A stretch of DNA of 8,853 nt from Candidatus Njordarchaeum guaymasense (GCA_030587605.1 JAUQYT010000363.1:1-8853); one strand, 5' to 3'. Counted from the first letter of the stretch, positions 1 to 6,548 are shown. The notes: generated by a model from the sequence alone, not told the origin. Translations and numbers: made by a program.

Positions 1-2
1 AT

Positions 3-152
3 TTCCAGACAATGGCCACAGATTCCGCCAAGATGGCGCATTACGCACCGTCTATAATAGAAACAGACGTGCTCTTTGCAAGCACTAGGGAGTGCCTTCA
101 ATACGCTACGGGAGGAACTGAAAGGGTGATGGCTCGATCTTGGCCCAAATAG
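3..152 (+). CDS. AcnX large subunit, C-terminal end (partial)
   Basis: The frame is open from the window edge to a TAG at 150-152 and gives 49 residues. The motifs TDSAKMAHYAPS and VLFASTRECLQYAT match, from memory, how aconitase-X (AcnX, DUF521) large subunits end: a Lys/Ala-Met-x-His/Tyr-Tyr-x-Pro stretch, then a phenylalanine-serine/threonine segment and an E-C-x-x-A helix. AcnX proteins are Fe-S dehydratases related to aconitase. Characterised members are cis-3-hydroxy-L-proline dehydratase and archaeal phosphomevalonate dehydratase. The catalytic core lies upstream of the window, so the sequence cannot decide between these. The stop overlaps the next gene's start by 13 nt, as expected for translationally coupled L and S subunits, and that gene is independently recognisable as AcnX-S. 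The segment is short, so the call depends partly on this context. Confidence 0.75.
   Translation, partial: FQTMATDSAKMAHYAPSIIETDVLFASTRECLQYATGGTERVMARSWPK
125..130 (+). promoter_or_regulatory. Shine-Dalgarno for the AcnX small subunit
   Basis: GGTGAT complements the conserved 3' end of archaeal 16S rRNA and sits 9 nt before the TTG at 140. It supports this non-ATG start within the end of the large-subunit gene. A nearby ATG at 129 belongs to the large-subunit frame and is not the small-subunit start. Confidence 0.5.
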
Positions 153-601
153 CGCTGAAATGTCGCGGAGTGATGGGGGGAAGGGCGAGAGGAGCAGCCC
201 TCGTTACATCCACCCCAATTAGCTTCTGGGGGGGAGTTGACCCCAAAAGAGGATTGATCATAGACAAAAGAAGCGAGTCATTTGGCAGGAGCATAACACG
301 GAAAATCTTTGTGTTTCCATACGGAAGGGGTTCAAGCACGAGTTCTGCAGTCTTTCTCGAAATAATCAGACGCAACAAGGCACCAGCGGCAATTGTGAAC
401 GTAGAGACCGAGCCCCTATTGGCAGTCGGTGCAATTATTGCTGAGAGGCTATACGGAAAATCTATTCCTATAGTTGATCAAGTTCAAGCAAATCCGTGCG
501 AGGTAATAAGGAGTGACGACTGGGTGGAAGTGGATGCGGACAATGGTATTATCAGAGTTGTGCGAGATGGGAGAAATCGACCATATAGCGTAACCCCTTA
601 G
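140..601 (+). CDS. AcnX small (swivel) subunit, DUF126 family
   Basis: This 153-residue protein is the small subunit of a two-chain AcnX dehydratase. It forms the swivelling domain that closes over the Fe-S active site of the large subunit, whose tail overlaps it just upstream. Family hallmarks in order are ALVTSTPISFWGGVDP (about residues 20-35), a G-x-I-D step, FPYGRGSSTSSAVFLEI (about 59-75, the conserved glycine/serine loop) and KAPAAIVNVETEPLL (about 79-93). The start is TTG at 140. A stop in this frame at 119-121 prevents extension, and GGTGAT at 125-130 is a good Shine-Dalgarno match 9 nt away. A start at GTG 170 or ATG 173 would remove the conserved first strand. Function is either cis-3-hydroxy-L-proline dehydratase (favoured by the hydroxyproline genes nearby) or phosphomevalonate dehydratase of the archaeal mevalonate route. 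The small subunit alone does not settle it. Confidence 0.85.
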   Translation: MAQIALKCRGVMGGRARGAALVTSTPISFWGGVDPKRGLIIDKRSESFGRSITRKIFVFPYGRGSSTSSAVFLEIIRRNKAPAAIVNVETEPLLAVGAIIAERLYGKSIPIVDQVQANPCEVIRSDDWVEVDADNGIIRVVRDGRNRPYSVTP

Positions 602-626
602 GTCGTCGCTCGGAAAGTTCTCTGGA

Positions 627-695
627 AAGCGTAGTTCCTACAAGAGGACCCGAAGCGAACATCAGCTTGCTTTCCAGGCCGAGGAGATCGCGCGC
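627..695 (-). pseudogene. Relic of an aldehyde ferredoxin oxidoreductase N-terminal region
   Basis: The minus strand of the 120-nt gap between two convergent genes encodes ARDLLGLESKLMFASGPLV followed by GTTL. This closely resembles the hallmark of the aldehyde ferredoxin oxidoreductase (AOR) N-terminal domain, which in the family reads roughly VDPLGPENKLIFATGPLTG. By eye, about 14 of 23 positions agree with that remembered consensus. The match ends abruptly on both sides: upstream it runs into the aminotransferase stop codon region, downstream into the end of the AcnX small-subunit gene. No start codon or metal-pterin and Fe-S binding segments are present. It therefore reads as a leftover fragment and not a gene. 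The segment is short, so chance resemblance is possible. Confidence 0.4.
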
Positions 696-721
696 TTGCC
701 CAACGTAAGTCTTTAAGAAAA

Positions 722-1564
722 CTAGGTATAAATGGGCACGCCTTCTTCCGTGGCCTGTTTGAGATACCACTTTCTTAGCTCTTGAGTAATAGCGCCTAGT
801 CTACCATCACCGATTTTTCTTCCACTAATTTCCACCACAGGCGTGATTTCGCCATGAGTTCCGCAGAAAAAGCATTCGTCGGCATTGAAGGCTTCGTATA
901 ACGAAATTTCCTTCTCAAGAACTTCATGTCCGAGCTCTTTTGCTCCTTCGATGACCAGTTGTCGTGTAACTCCCATCTTACAGCTCTTCAAAGTGGAAGT
1001 CAGGACCTTCTTGTCCTTTACGAAGAAGATGTTAGTAGCGGTGCACTGCGCCACGAAGCCGTTTACATCCAGCATCAATGCCTCAGCTACACCGGTCATG
1101 TTTGCTTCGAGCTTTGCCAGTAAGGCGTTTGTCTTACTGGTAGTGTGGATCTTCTGGTCGTGACAGTCCGGAGGGGGTCGCCTTATTGATGAAACAATGA
1201 TTCTTACCCCTTCCTGCGGGTAGCCCAGACTTCTCTGGCTCGCAAAAACCACCAATGATGGTTCGCCCAAAGCTAGGGCAGGATCCATATAGGGTTTTGA
1301 CATCCTACCTCTTGTTATCTGAATTCTTGCGTGACCTCCGTCCCCTATTTTATTCTTCCTAAGTGTTTCTAGCACTGCGTTTCGAACGTCCTCCTTTGTG
1401 AAGTTCAGTTTCATCTTCAGGGCATGCGCGCCCTCGAAGAGTAAATCGATATGCTCGTTTAGTTTGAAGACCTTTCTATTGTAGACGCGTACTCCCTCGA
1501 GGACGGCGTCACCAGCCAAGAATGCGGAGTCGTAGACTGATATGACTGTCTCGTCTTCGGGCAT
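722..1564 (-). CDS. Class IV PLP aminotransferase (BCAT/D-amino-acid type), probably degenerate
   Basis: The 280-residue product has the fold-type IV layout of branched-chain and D-amino-acid aminotransferases: FLAGDAVLEGVRVYN near residues 15-29, the Schiff-base lysine K144 in HTTSKTNALLAKLEA, LMLDVNGF then TNIFFVKD (163-184), and GTHGEITPVVEISGRKIGDG (235-254). The ATG at 1564 is the first usable start after a stop. Upstream in the same frame lie KLLVYVNGKF, the usual family N-terminus, a TAA, and an ATG at 1609 that is ideally placed for the promoter. Two PLP contacts are changed. The arginine of the H-x-x-R motif (phosphate binding, R59 in E. coli IlvE) is Leu41, and the glutamate that contacts the pyridine nitrogen (E193 in IlvE) is Gln173. 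Activity is therefore doubtful. If functional, it would transfer amino groups to or from 2-oxo acids. It faces the AcnX genes convergently. Confidence 0.8.
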   Translation of the reverse strand: MPEDETVISVYDSAFLAGDAVLEGVRVYNRKVFKLNEHIDLLFEGAHALKMKLNFTKEDVRNAVLETLRKNKIGDGGHARIQITRGRMSKPYMDPALALGEPSLVVFASQRSLGYPQEGVRIIVSSIRRPPPDCHDQKIHTTSKTNALLAKLEANMTGVAEALMLDVNGFVAQCTATNIFFVKDKKVLTSTLKSCKMGVTRQLVIEGAKELGHEVLEKEISLYEAFNADECFFCGTHGEITPVVEISGRKIGDGRLGAITQELRKWYLKQATEEGVPIYT

Positions 1565-1609
1565 GAATTTGCCATTAACGTAGACTAGGAGCTTTTATTT
1601 CGGGAGCAT
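1565..1609 (-). pseudogene. Interrupted native N-terminus of the aminotransferase
   Basis: Reading the minus strand from ATG at 1609-1607 gives M-L-P-K, then TAA at 1597-1595, then KLLVYVNGKF directly in frame with the ATG at 1564 (MPEDE). The tract VYVNGKF-MPEDE is the standard beginning of this aminotransferase family, so the original start was very probably 1609. The TAA at codon 5 is then a nonsense change, for example one base away from GAA. Either translation restarts at 1564, giving a product lacking the first strand, or the gene is dead. A sequencing error at 1597 is an alternative. Confidence 0.65.
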
Positions 1610-1629
1610 GGACTCTATGGAACTCATAT

Positions 1630-1640
1630 TCTCATATAAG
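1630..1640 (-). promoter_or_regulatory. Archaeal TATA box for the aminotransferase gene
   Basis: The minus strand reads CTTATATGAG from 1640 to 1631. Its centre is about 26 nt upstream of the ATG at 1609, the distance at which archaeal transcription starts. A leaderless transcript beginning at or next to that ATG is expected. This supports 1609 as the ancestral start rather than 1564. Confidence 0.55.
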
Positions 1641-1846
1641 AGTTCGCATCAACACCGCTCGTAGGCAACCTTCAGTAGCTCCGAAGTAGAGCTTGAACCC
1701 AAAGTTGGGCGAAAGATGACGCGTTCAACTGCCTTGATCCACCAATAGGTGTTGGACATTCAAGCTCCGAGAACTCTCTTCTTTACATCATTGGGGATAG
1801 TGAGAGTGGTTGACGGAGGGCCTGCCAATTCCGCTTTTCGCTGAGT
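1641..1846. other. Intergenic stretch without a convincing gene
   Basis: This stretch lies between the aminotransferase promoter and the racemase relic. The minus strand has a 28-codon open stretch continuing the relic's frame to a TGA at 1762-1760, containing TTLTIPNDVKKRVLGA. That piece loosely recalls an AbrB-type DNA-binding strand. An ATG at 1759 then opens a 36-codon frame ending at 1649. Neither has a ribosome binding site or a family I recognise, so I treat the region as decayed or non-coding. Confidence 0.4.
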
Positions 1847-1893
1847 TTACTTCAACACGAAACGCTCTTTTAGAGGATCTGAGGGATCTGGAT
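1837..1893. repeat. Direct repeat copy 1 (racemase 3' end)
   Basis: These 57 bases match 5524-5580 at 46 of 57 positions by my hand count, in the same orientation and without gaps. The similarity covers the last coding stretch, the stop codon position and about 10 bases beyond the stop. It includes the 10-bp identical block AGAGGATCTG. The two copies flank the activase-HypD operon. Confidence 0.65.
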
Positions 1894-1905
1894 TGCAGTG
1901 GGGTC
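1847..1905 (-). pseudogene. Relic: C-terminal tail of a second proline racemase-like gene
   Basis: The minus strand encodes DPSDPLKERFVLK followed by TAA, nearly the same as the end of the intact racemase at 5534 (DPSDPLRDGFLLK, stop). Racemases of this family characteristically end this way. Further upstream on the minus strand, another frame has GLPFPMSMSGSFF, which may correspond to the preceding LPEIEADAHITGF segment after small indels; this part is weak. No catalytic cysteine motifs or start are found before the radical SAM gene begins at 2123. This is the stump of a paralogous or duplicated racemase gene, probably truncated when the neighbouring DNA was rearranged. Confidence 0.6.
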
Positions 1906-2074
1906 CGGCTGTGGAAAGAAGCTGCCTGACATTGACATTGGAAAAGGCAAACCAGAAGTCATAACGAAGACCAGAAGAGGTATAGAGGAGTTGACTATAC
2001 GCAGACATCCAAGTAGCCCGTGGATGTTGGGCCTTAGAAAGAGTCCAGCGGTGTTTCCCCAGACAGCCAAACTG

Positions 2075-2083
2075 AACTATACT
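2075..2083 (+). promoter_or_regulatory. Possible weak TATA element for the activase-HypD operon
   Basis: The AACTATACT element is the best AT-rich candidate upstream of the start at 2123. Its centre is about 43 nt from that ATG, so a transcript would carry a leader of roughly 15-20 nt. No Shine-Dalgarno sequence is visible in that leader. The element is a poor match and may not be the true promoter. Confidence 0.25.
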
Positions 2084-2122
2084 CGCGGGTCTGGTGCTCA
2101 CACATGCGCAGACACAGTTGAG

Positions 2123-3043
2123 ATGGAACGCAAAAGCTCGACCACTGGAACCATTTTCAATATCATGAAGTACTCTACTCATGACGGACCAGGTATTCGC
2201 ACAGCTGTATTTTTTAAGGGATGCCCATTAAGTTGCCCTTGGTGTCACAATCCGGAAGGACAATCAGCCCGTCCTGAACTTTCCTTTTCATCGGATAGAT
2301 GCGTCAGATGCGGAGAATGCGTGAAAGTCTGTCCCGAGAACGCGATCTCAGTTGTCGATGGGGTTTTGCTGACACGTAGGGATGTTTGCCGCCCTTGTGG
2401 GTGTTGCTCAAAGGCGTGCCAATCGAGAGCACGGGAGATTGTCGGGAAGATTATGACTGCGCCACAGGTCATGGAGGAGATAGAGAAGGACATAATCTTC
2501 TATGATGAGTCGAAGGGCGGAGTCACGTTCTCTGGCGGAGAACCACTTATGCAACCTGATTTCTTAACCGAGATGCTGCAATCCTGCAAAGAGAAAGACA
2601 TCCACACCGCAGTGGAGACTTGCGGCTTGGTCAAGTCAGAAGACCTATCAAGAATTGAGCCTTACGTGGACCTCTTCCTCTATGATCTGAAAATTATTGA
2701 CGGCGCAAAGCATAGACAGCTTGCTGGGGCGTCGAACAGGACCATCCTAATGAATCTGAGAGAACTCTCGCAAAGTCATGACGAGATCATAATTCGATTC
2801 CCTCTTATCCCAGGGATAAACGATGAAGGAGAAGATGTTCTGCAGATTAGGACATTCATCTCATCTCTAAGAAATGTTCAGGAGATCCATATTCTACCAT
2901 ATCACAAAGGAGGCATCGAAAAATACAGAAGATTGGGAAAAGAATACAGACTCCCAGGAATACAGCCTCCTTCAGATCAGAAACTCTCCCAAATAGGGGA
3001 TATATTTAGAAGAGTTGGATTAAGAGTCAAAATTGGAGGATAG
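2123..3043 (+). CDS. Radical SAM glycyl-radical-enzyme activase (HypD-activating enzyme)
   Basis: The 306-residue product is a radical SAM activase. It reductively cleaves S-adenosylmethionine and abstracts hydrogen from the glycyl-loop glycine of its partner, here the enzyme 2 nt downstream. The radical SAM motif CPLSCPWC gives C34-x3-C38-x2-C41, preceded by the family signature YSTHDGPGIRT (17-27). Two ferredoxin-like motifs follow, each C-x2-C-x2-C-x3-C, at C60/63/66/70 and C89/92/95/99. This is the two-auxiliary-cluster arrangement of many GRE activases. SGGEP (137-141) is the SAM-binding GGE motif. The frame is open further upstream to a GTG at 1898, but that part shows no family similarity and crosses the racemase relic, so I choose ATG 2123. 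Length is normal for the family. Expression is likely limited to anoxic conditions. Confidence 0.9.
   Translation: MERKSSTTGTIFNIMKYSTHDGPGIRTAVFFKGCPLSCPWCHNPEGQSARPELSFSSDRCVRCGECVKVCPENAISVVDGVLLTRRDVCRPCGCCSKACQSRAREIVGKIMTAPQVMEEIEKDIIFYDESKGGVTFSGGEPLMQPDFLTEMLQSCKEKDIHTAVETCGLVKSEDLSRIEPYVDLFLYDLKIIDGAKHRQLAGASNRTILMNLRELSQSHDEIIIRFPLIPGINDEGEDVLQIRTFISSLRNVQEIHILPYHKGGIEKYRRLGKEYRLPGIQPPSDQKLSQIGDIFRRVGLRVKIGG
3035..3039 (+). promoter_or_regulatory. Shine-Dalgarno for hypD
   Basis: GGAGG lies inside the last codons of the activase gene, 6 nt before the ATG at 3046. It supports the start chosen and tight translational linkage of activase and enzyme. Confidence 0.7.
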
Positions 3044-3045
3044 CA

Positions 3046-5403
3046 ATGAACGAACGAGTGGCAAGACTTCGACAGAAAAGCATGGATACAGACGCCACAA
3101 TCTCTACAGAGAGAGCAGTACTGATCACGGAGTTTCACAAACAAACTCGCGAGTTTTCCGCGCCAGTTCGGAGGGCCTTGGCTTTCAAGTATCTAATGGA
3201 AAACAAGACGATCTGCATCAGTGACGAGGAGTTGATCGTAGGAGAAAGAGGCCCGGCTCCGAAGGCCACTCCTACCTACCCGGAACTGTGCTGCCATAGT
3301 CTTCAAGACTTGGATATTCTAGACAGCCGCGAGAAGGTATCTTTTCGTGTCAGCAATAACGTAAGGAAGGTTTACAGAGAAGATATCATCTCATTTTGGC
3401 AAGGCCGATCGATGCGCGACATAATCTTTCAGAATGTGGAAAAGGAATGGCGGGCCGCGTACGATGCGGGAATCTACACTGAATTCATGGAACAAAGGGC
3501 CCCAGGCCATACAGTGCTAGATGACAAAATATACCACAAAGGATTTCTCGACTTCAAAGCAGAGATCGAGAAAAGCCTTCAGAGTTTGGATTTTCTGAAT
3601 GACCCTGAGGCATATCAGAAGAAAGAAGAACTAAAAGCAATGTCAATTTGTGCCGACGCTATCATCAGGTTCGCCGAACGGCATGCTGAGAAGGCACAGG
3701 AAATGGCTCAGCGTGAGAGTGATGTCAAGCGAAAGAAAGAGCTTGAAAAGATTGCAGGAGTATGTCGCCATGTACCGAGGCATGCGCCCCGAGATTTCTG
3801 GGAAGCTTTGCAGGCCTATTGGTTTGTGCACCTAGGTGTGATCACAGAGCTCAACACGTGGGACTCGTTCTCTCCAGGGCATCTCGACCGGCATCTGTAT
3901 CCCTTCTATAAGAAAGGCCTCGAAGATGGGACGCTCACCCGTGAGCAAGCTAAGGAGCTTCTCCAGTGCTTGTGGGTGAAGTTCAACAATCACCCGGCCC
4001 CACCCAAGGTTGGTGTTACTGCGGCAGAAAGCGGCACATACGCGGATTTTGCAGCTATCGATCTCGGCGGAGTCAAGCCGGACGGTTCCGATGGGGTAAA
4101 TGAGGTAACATACTTGATCTTGGACGTTATCGAGGAGATGAAGCTTATACAGCCTTCCTCCAACATCCAACTAAGCAAGAAGAGTCCCGACCGGTTTTTG
4201 AAAAGAGCGTGCGAAATAATCCGACAAGGGTGGGGGCAACCATCCATCTTCAATGTTGATTTGATCGTGGATGAACTTATACGCCAAGGGAAGTCGGTCG
4301 AGGATGCCAGAAGCGGCGGCACCAGCGGTTGCGTGGAAACAGGTTGCTTTGGCAAGGAGGCCTATATCCTCACAGGATACTTCAATCTGCCTAAAGTCCT
4401 GGAAATAGCGCTGAATAATGGCGTGGATCCTCACACAGGGCTGAAGATCGGCTTGGAAACAGGGGATCCCACTCAATTCAAATCATATGAAGAACTATTT
4501 GATGCTTTCAAGAGGCAGCTCAACCATTTCGTTGACCTCAAAGCAAAGGGCAACAACATCATCGAGAGGTTGTACGCCATCTACATGCCCACCCCATTCC
4601 TATCTATTCTGACTGATGACTGCATAAGACGAGGAAAAGACTACCATGACGGTGGAGCTCGCTACAACTCAACCTATATCATGGGTGTAGGAATAGGCAC
4701 CTTGACCGATAGTCTGGCTGCGATCAAGTATCATGTCTTCGATGAGAAAACCATGAATATGAAAGATCTGCTCCAAGCACTCAAAGACAACTTCGCAGCT
4801 CAGGAGAAAACTCGCCTAATGCTCTGGAACAACACCCCGAAGTATGGCAACGATGATGACTACGCTGACAACTTGCTAAAGGCCTCTTTCGATGCCTTCT
4901 ATGACGCTATCAATGGAAGAAGGAATACTAGAGGCGGGTTCTATCGAGTGAACTATCTTTCGACAACTTGCCATGTCTATTTTGGTTCAGTCACGGGTGC
5001 CACAGCGGATGGGAGAAGAGCGAGCGAGCCTCTTTCCGAGGGTGTGTCGCCTGTACAGGGTGCAGATCGACAAGGACCTACCTCGGTGATCAAGTCAGTC
5101 GCCAAAATGGACCAAGTGCGAACTGGTGGAGCTCTCCTCAACCAGAAATTCACTCCTATGCTTCTAGAGGGCGACGACGGACTCCAAGACCTAGCCCACT
5201 TGGTGCGATCATACTTCAAGCTAGACGGCCACCACATTCAGTTCAATGTGGTCAGCGCAGAAACTCTACGCGCAGCTCAAGCTAGCCCAGAAAAGTATAG
5301 AGATCTAATCGTTCGCGTTGCAGGTTACAGCGATTACTTCTGTGACCTAACCAAATCCTTACAGGACGAGATCATTGCCCGGACAGAGCACAAGTCATTC
5401 TAG
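3046..5403 (+). CDS. hypD: Glycyl radical trans-4-hydroxy-L-proline dehydratase (HypD)
   Basis: The 785-residue cytoplasmic glycyl radical enzyme very probably dehydrates trans-4-hydroxy-L-proline to 1-pyrroline-5-carboxylate. The thiyl cysteine is C429 and the partner glutamate E431, in GTSGCVETGCFGKEAYILTG. The radical glycine is G760 in RVAGYSDYF near the C-terminus. Against the HypD residues I recall from Clostridioides difficile (F152, H160, D278, S334, D339, F340, C434, E436, Y450, T645), this protein has F147, H155, D273, S329, D334, F335, C429, E431, Y445 and T640. All agree at a constant offset of five. That argues against pyruvate formate-lyase, glycerol or choline dehydratase. The start is ATG with a good ribosome site. 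It forms an operon with its activase. The symbol is unrelated to hydrogenase-maturation HypD. No indels or truncation are seen. Confidence 0.93.
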   Translation: MNERVARLRQKSMDTDATISTERAVLITEFHKQTREFSAPVRRALAFKYLMENKTICISDEELIVGERGPAPKATPTYPELCCHSLQDLDILDSREKVSFRVSNNVRKVYREDIISFWQGRSMRDIIFQNVEKEWRAAYDAGIYTEFMEQRAPGHTVLDDKIYHKGFLDFKAEIEKSLQSLDFLNDPEAYQKKEELKAMSICADAIIRFAERHAEKAQEMAQRESDVKRKKELEKIAGVCRHVPRHAPRDFWEALQAYWFVHLGVITELNTWDSFSPGHLDRHLYPFYKKGLEDGTLTREQAKELLQCLWVKFNNHPAPPKVGVTAAESGTYADFAAIDLGGVKPDGSDGVNEVTYLILDVIEEMKLIQPSSNIQLSKKSPDRFLKRACEIIRQGWGQPSIFNVDLIVDELIRQGKSVEDARSGGTSGCVETGCFGKEAYILTGYFNLPKVLEIALNNGVDPHTGLKIGLETGDPTQFKSYEELFDAFKRQLNHFVDLKAKGNNIIERLYAIYMPTPFLSILTDDCIRRGKDYHDGGARYNSTYIMGVGIGTLTDSLAAIKYHVFDEKTMNMKDLLQALKDNFAAQEKTRLMLWNNTPKYGNDDDYADNLLKASFDAFYDAINGRRNTRGGFYRVNYLSTTCHVYFGSVTGATADGRRASEPLSEGVSPVQGADRQGPTSVIKSVAKMDQVRTGGALLNQKFTPMLLEGDDGLQDLAHLVRSYFKLDGHHIQFNVVSAETLRAAQASPEKYRDLIVRVAGYSDYFCDLTKSLQDEIIARTEHKSF

Positions 5404-5533
5404 CACTTCCCACGGCGAAAGAATGTTGCAAGACGTGGAAATGATAGATCTTCAGTATTGATGTTAACTGAGCATGACTCTTTGTGTACTTCGTGTCGCG
5501 AGAGAGTTCAGAGGCAGTTCACATTCACTGAGT
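5404..5533. other. Convergent gap between hypD and the racemase
   Basis: These 130 nt separate two converging genes. I see no strong hairpin with a T-run on either strand. An imperfect inverted pair (TTCCCACG near 5407 and CGTGGAAA near 5433) is too weak to call a terminator. The end next to the racemase belongs to the direct repeat. Confidence 0.4.
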
Positions 5534-5580
5534 TCACTTCAATAAGAAACCGTCTCTTAGAGGATCTGAAGGATCCAGAA
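5524..5580. repeat. Direct repeat copy 2 (racemase 3' end)
   Basis: This is the partner of the repeat at 1837-1893, in the same orientation about 3.7 kb away. Here it forms the intact end of the racemase gene and its first untranslated bases. Similarity fades after 5580, where the relic copy has decayed. Confidence 0.65.
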
Positions 5581-6538
5581 CGAATTGTGAAAAGCCGGTG
5601 ATGTGCGCATCCGCTTCAATCTCTGGAAGAACCGCGTCAAAGTTCTTCACTTTGGTTCTCTCAACCAGCCTACCTCTGAAGAGTGTGCCTATTAGGCTCT
5701 CGTTCACAAATAGTTCGTTCAGCTGAAGCTTTCCTTTCGCGTACAATGTTGCCATCTTCGCGCACGTTCCTGTGCCGCATGGAGACCTGTCAATCTGGCC
5801 TGCTCCAAACACTGTTGCGTTCTTGATGTTTGCTCTCGAATCCGTTGGGGCATCGCAAATCTCAACAAGATCCACGGATCGGAGGTGTTCTTTTTCAGGG
5901 TGTTGGATCTCGAATTGGTCATTAACAGCTTGCCGTATAGAAAGTCCGAGGCTCACCAGCTCCTGATACGATGCAGGAGTAACACTGACTCCCAGGGCTT
6001 TCCCATCAACTATGGCGAAGAAATTTCCTCCAAAAGCGATGTCTAAAGGGATCTTGCCTTTTCGCGGCAGGTCAACCTCGCCAGATTGAAAAAGGAATGC
6101 AGGCACGTTTTGTATCGTTACGTTCCTCACCGAAGATTCTTCGATACGAGCCGTTGCATGCACAAGGCCCGACGGGGTATCCAGAACTAGTCTCGTCAGC
6201 GGCTCTTGAGTCTCGACTATTCCAGTCTCAACTGCTGCTGTGACCGTTCCGATCGAACCATGGACACACATGTTCACATAACCTCCTGCATCCATGAATA
6301 TCACGCCTATGTCTGCCTTCGGATCGCATGGCGGAAGAAGAATCGCCCCAAACATGTCCCGATGGCCCCTTGGCTCATGCATAAGCATTCTTCTGATTCT
6401 ATCGAAATCCCTTTTGAAATGATCCCTCTTCTCAACTATGGTTCTCCCCTTGAGCGCCGGAGAGGGGCTTACCAGAATCCTTGTGGGTTCACCTGCAGTA
6501 TGAGTTTCGACGCAGCAGATCTTCCTCAATGCCCACAA
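5534..6538 (-). CDS. Proline racemase / 4-hydroxyproline 2-epimerase family protein
   Basis: The 334-residue cofactor-independent racemase uses two cysteines as acid and base to invert the alpha carbon of proline or hydroxyproline. Counting from the chosen start, C91 lies in VNMCVHGSIGTVTAAVETG and C254 in DRSPCGTGTCAKMATLYA. Both catalytic cysteines are present, so it is a racemase/epimerase and not a trans-3-hydroxy-L-proline dehydratase, which has threonine at the second site. VETHTAGEPTRI near the N-terminus and the FGGNFFAIVD strand are also typical. The start is TTG at 6538, with AGGTG 10 nt before it. The frame extends to a TTG at 6610, but that would begin upstream of the TATA box, and 334 residues is the usual family length. 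Next to HypD, 4-hydroxyproline epimerisation is the likely role, although L/D-proline remains possible. It is transcribed towards hypD. Confidence 0.88.
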   Translation of the reverse strand: MWALRKICCVETHTAGEPTRILVSPSPALKGRTIVEKRDHFKRDFDRIRRMLMHEPRGHRDMFGAILLPPCDPKADIGVIFMDAGGYVNMCVHGSIGTVTAAVETGIVETQEPLTRLVLDTPSGLVHATARIEESSVRNVTIQNVPAFLFQSGEVDLPRKGKIPLDIAFGGNFFAIVDGKALGVSVTPASYQELVSLGLSIRQAVNDQFEIQHPEKEHLRSVDLVEICDAPTDSRANIKNATVFGAGQIDRSPCGTGTCAKMATLYAKGKLQLNELFVNESLIGTLFRGRLVERTKVKNFDAVLPEIEADAHITGFSQFVLDPSDPLRDGFLLK

Positions 6539-6548
6539 TCTCTTGTCC

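Noticed and set aside
716..721. TTTTCT on the minus strand as terminator of the aminotransferase
   Set aside because: The T-run is very short and directly adjoins the stop codon next to the AOR relic, too weak to call.
552..770. 72-codon minus-strand frame as a gene
   Set aside because: It overlaps both flanking genes and has no ribosome site. Only its middle resembles AOR, so it is recorded as a relic.
1595..1597. Stop-codon recoding (pyrrolysine or selenocysteine) in the aminotransferase
   Set aside because: The codon is TAA, whereas pyrrolysine uses TAG and selenocysteine TGA. Residue 5 of this family is not a special position.
1649..1759. 36-codon minus-strand frame with ATG as a small protein gene
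   Set aside because: No Shine-Dalgarno sequence, no promoter at leaderless distance and no recognisable family. It may be chance.
1898..2122. N-terminal extension of the radical SAM activase from a GTG at 1898
   Set aside because: The 75 extra residues show no family similarity, overlap the racemase relic, and lie before the conserved activase N-terminus. ATG 2123 gives normal length.
3643..4476. Several open frames antisense to hypD
   Set aside because: Antisense shadows of a clearly conserved gene, with no family features.
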